A stretch of 64,000 nucleotides of DNA from an uncultured Tenacibaculum sp. (GTDB lineage Bacteria; Bacteroidota; Bacteroidia; Flavobacteriales; Flavobacteriaceae), in assembly GCF_947494125.1 (NCBI RefSeq), contig NZ_CANLTU010000010.1, forward strand, positions 1-64,000. Reading direction: 5' to 3'. Below, one piece after another: positions 62,254-64,000 of the stretch. Position 1 is the first letter of the stretch. Every line of letters begins with the position of its first letter. The notes below the pieces were generated by a model, which was not told the DNA's origin, ran no database searches, and was given only the letters and a program-made list of their open reading frames with translations. A program made the translations under genes and the position numbers.

Positions 62254-64000
62254 ATGAAAAAAACGGCCCTCCCAATACTCACATTGCTATATGCAATAAC
62301 ATGTATCTTTCTTTCAGAAAGTATCCATGCAAACAAACGAACAGATCCTGCAAAAACTTTTGTTGGTCAAATTAAAGTAAAAGGATTTGATCCTATGGGA
62401 AGTCCTTTTACCAATGGACAAACCAATGTATCTGAACCAGATGGCACTCTTTTTATGAATACTGCAGCTGGGGAAACAAATCTTTCAACTTTCACAATTG
62501 AAAACATCAGCCCAATGGATATTCTCAATATTTCTAGTATTACTATTACTGGGGCTAACGCAAGCGATTTTGAAATTGAAGGAACATCTCCTACAATGGT
62601 AGCACCTGGAGCAAGTGAAGAATTAAATATCAAGTTCACCCCCCAAACCGTTGGTACTAAAAATGCTACTGTAACCATTACCAGTGACGATGCCACCAAC
62701 GGTACTTTTACGTTTGCTATTCAAGGAGCCGCTTACGAACAAGGAAGTGGGTTACACTTTGATGGTGTGAATGATAATATTACATTTAATAGTGGGAATT
62801 ATAATATAAATGGTGGGAATTTCACTTTAGAATTTTGGATAAAACCTGAAATTTCTGGTACTAATGAACATTTCATTTTTGATAATATGAGTGGGAGTTC
62901 TGGGTATAATTTACGAATAGACACTTCTTTACAACTAAATTTTACATTTTTTACTTCAAGTGGTGCTAAAACCTTTATGACTCCTCCTATTGTAAACAAT
63001 CAATGGCAGCACGTAGCTATTATTTATAATGGAAGTAATTATCAAATTTTTATTGATGGAACTCTTGAAAATACACTTAACATTTCAGAGGCCATTGTTG
63101 ATAGTAGCAGCAATTTAACTATCGGTAGTGCTATGGGCGGTGTACAATACTATGCAGGAGCAATTGATGATTTTCGTGTATGGGATATGGATTTATCTAG
63201 TTGTAGAATTTCCAATCAGTTTAAATGTCAGCTTACGGGAAGTGAAGATAATTTAATTGCGTATTACACTTTTAACAATGGTGAAGTAAATGGAAATAAC
63301 TTTCCTATGTTTTCAATACTTGACCCAAAACATACCATTAGTTCAGGTATTCCTCCTCAAGGTACTTTGAATAATTTTGGATTAACAGGAACAAGTTCAA
63401 ATTGGATTGATGCTAGCTCAAATGGGCTTATTGGAACTTGCAGTACCTACACAGAACCAATTATTAAAATTTCTTCAAATAATAAGGATATTAATAACGG
63501 AGATACCGATGTAGTCGTAACTAATAATACTTCCTTTGGTAACGTACAATTAGGACAAGCAGAACCTGCAGATTATACAATCAATAATTCAGGAAGTGCA
63601 AGTTTGAACATTTCAAATATTACTATTAATGGTTCTACAGATTTCTCTATTATTGAATCGCCTACAACCATAGCCGCAGGAGCGTCAGGAAACTTACGTA
63701 TCCTTTTTACTCCTTCAGCAAATGCACATAGAACAGCAACTGTTGAAATTTCAAATAATGATTGTGACAATGGAACTTTCACTTTTGCAATCGAAGGAAC
63801 AGGATATACTCCTGCAACGGGACTTCATTTTGACGGAACGGATGACCATATAAGTATTAGTCATAATAGTTCTTTTAACACCAACACATTCACTGTGGAA
63901 GGTTATTTTAAAACATCTTCAACGACAGATAATAACCCAATAATTAGTAAATATGATGCTACCAATGAAAACGGTTTTTCTATTCAATTATCAGATACAG
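62254..64000 (+). CDS. Exported LamG/ASH-repeat surface protein (5' part; C-terminus beyond right edge)
   Basis: The open frame starts at ATG 62254 (MKKTALPILTLLYAITCIFL, a signal peptide) and runs off the window after 582 residues. It alternates two domain types: an ASPM-SPD-2-Hydin-like Ig domain of the choice-of-anchor type (about 50-160: NLSTFTIENISPMDILNISS, ITSDDATNGTFTFAIQGAAY) and a LamG/concanavalin-like domain (from residue ~165: GLHFDGVNDNITFNSG). The same order repeats 357 residues later (ASH to ~520, LamG from GLHFDGTDDHISI). LamG domains often bind glycans or matrix. A T9SS or other sorting domain is expected beyond the edge. It is divergent from a TPR-LuxR regulator. Confidence 0.85.
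   Translation, partial: MKKTALPILTLLYAITCIFLSESIHANKRTDPAKTFVGQIKVKGFDPMGSPFTNGQTNVSEPDGTLFMNTAAGETNLSTFTIENISPMDILNISSITITGANASDFEIEGTSPTMVAPGASEELNIKFTPQTVGTKNATVTITSDDATNGTFTFAIQGAAYEQGSGLHFDGVNDNITFNSGNYNINGGNFTLEFWIKPEISGTNEHFIFDNMSGSSGYNLRIDTSLQLNFTFFTSSGAKTFMTPPIVNNQWQHVAIIYNGSNYQIFIDGTLENTLNISEAIVDSSSNLTIGSAMGGVQYYAGAIDDFRVWDMDLSSCRISNQFKCQLTGSEDNLIAYYTFNNGEVNGNNFPMFSILDPKHTISSGIPPQGTLNNFGLTGTSSNWIDASSNGLIGTCSTYTEPIIKISSNNKDINNGDTDVVVTNNTSFGNVQLGQAEPADYTINNSGSASLNISNITINGSTDFSIIESPTTIAAGASGNLRILFTPSANAHRTATVEISNNDCDNGTFTFAIEGTGYTPATGLHFDGTDDHISISHNSSFNTNTFTVEGYFKTSSTTDNNPIISKYDATNENGFSIQLSDT

Noticed and set aside
62367..63782. Minus-strand frames of 66-110 residues inside the LamG gene
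   Set aside because: They are shadows of the plus-strand gene, with no signals of their own.

Overview
The window is an AT-rich bacterial chromosome segment from the Bacteroidota, very probably a marine-type member of the Flavobacteriaceae. The support is type IX secretion (T9SS) sorting domains, a PorP/SprF protein, SprB-like repeats, FecI/FecR/TonB-receptor and DUF4249/TonB modules, the Bacteroidota form of GlmU, the lack of Shine-Dalgarno-like starts, and promoters of the TTTG-N19-TAnnTTTG type. I saw no rRNA, tRNA, CRISPR array, prophage or transposase. Genus level cannot be fixed from this sequence alone.

Layout. 1-9.3 kb (minus strand): a three-gene surface module made of a T9SS type B cargo with Ig-like repeats, a PorP/SprF protein fused to two SPOR-like domains, and the first ~1,716 residues of a giant SprB-like adhesin that runs off the left edge. 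9.7-11.5 kb: a secreted leucine-rich-repeat protein. 11.6-17.3 kb: housekeeping genes (cmk, RluD-type pseudouridine synthase, PASTA protein, ddl, coaD, an M14 peptidase lipoprotein). 17.4-21.3 kb: an ECF sigma / FecR / STN-TonB receptor signalling operon. 21.3-23.5 kb: GlmU-like enzyme, a small membrane protein and a thioesterase. 23.6-29.7 kb (minus): marR-MFP-RND-TolC efflux operon with two matching palindromes that look like MarR operators. 29.8-34.1 kb (minus): DUF4249 lipoprotein, TonB receptor and a membrane-anchored LytTR regulator. 34.2-41.3 kb: carB, rpmH (too short for simple ORF calling), pyrG, yidC.

41.3-42.8 kb is the one clearly accessory stretch. It holds five 41-bp tandem hairpin repeats, a dispersed repeat fragment, two tiny orphan genes (an S1-only protein and a 73-residue protein), and two direct copies of a hairpin-bearing repeat that bracket the 73-residue gene like a cassette. 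42.8-48.2 kb: a second outer-membrane receptor with a small Arg-rich secreted partner, a 57-residue membrane protein, fumC and a guanine deaminase. 48.2-55.8 kb (minus): a CxxCH lipoprotein, lgt, yidD, a frameshifted GNAT pseudogene, cysS, and a sigma/anti-sigma/DUF4097 operon. 55.9-60.4 kb: meaB, a CsaA-like tRNA-binding protein, a FISUMP lipoprotein and topB. 60.4-64 kb: a TPR-LuxR sensor-regulator divergent from a LamG/ASH-repeat surface protein that runs off the right edge.

Three themes tie the accessory genes together: T9SS-exported surface proteins and their outer-membrane partners; TonB receptors, two of them in clusters with dedicated trans-envelope or membrane-bound regulators; and envelope biogenesis (lgt, yidC, yidD, GlmU, ddl). 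The best candidates for something undescribed are the hairpin-repeat and cassette-like region at 41.5-42.8 kb, the PorP/SprF-SPOR fusion module, and the duplicated operator in the efflux operon.
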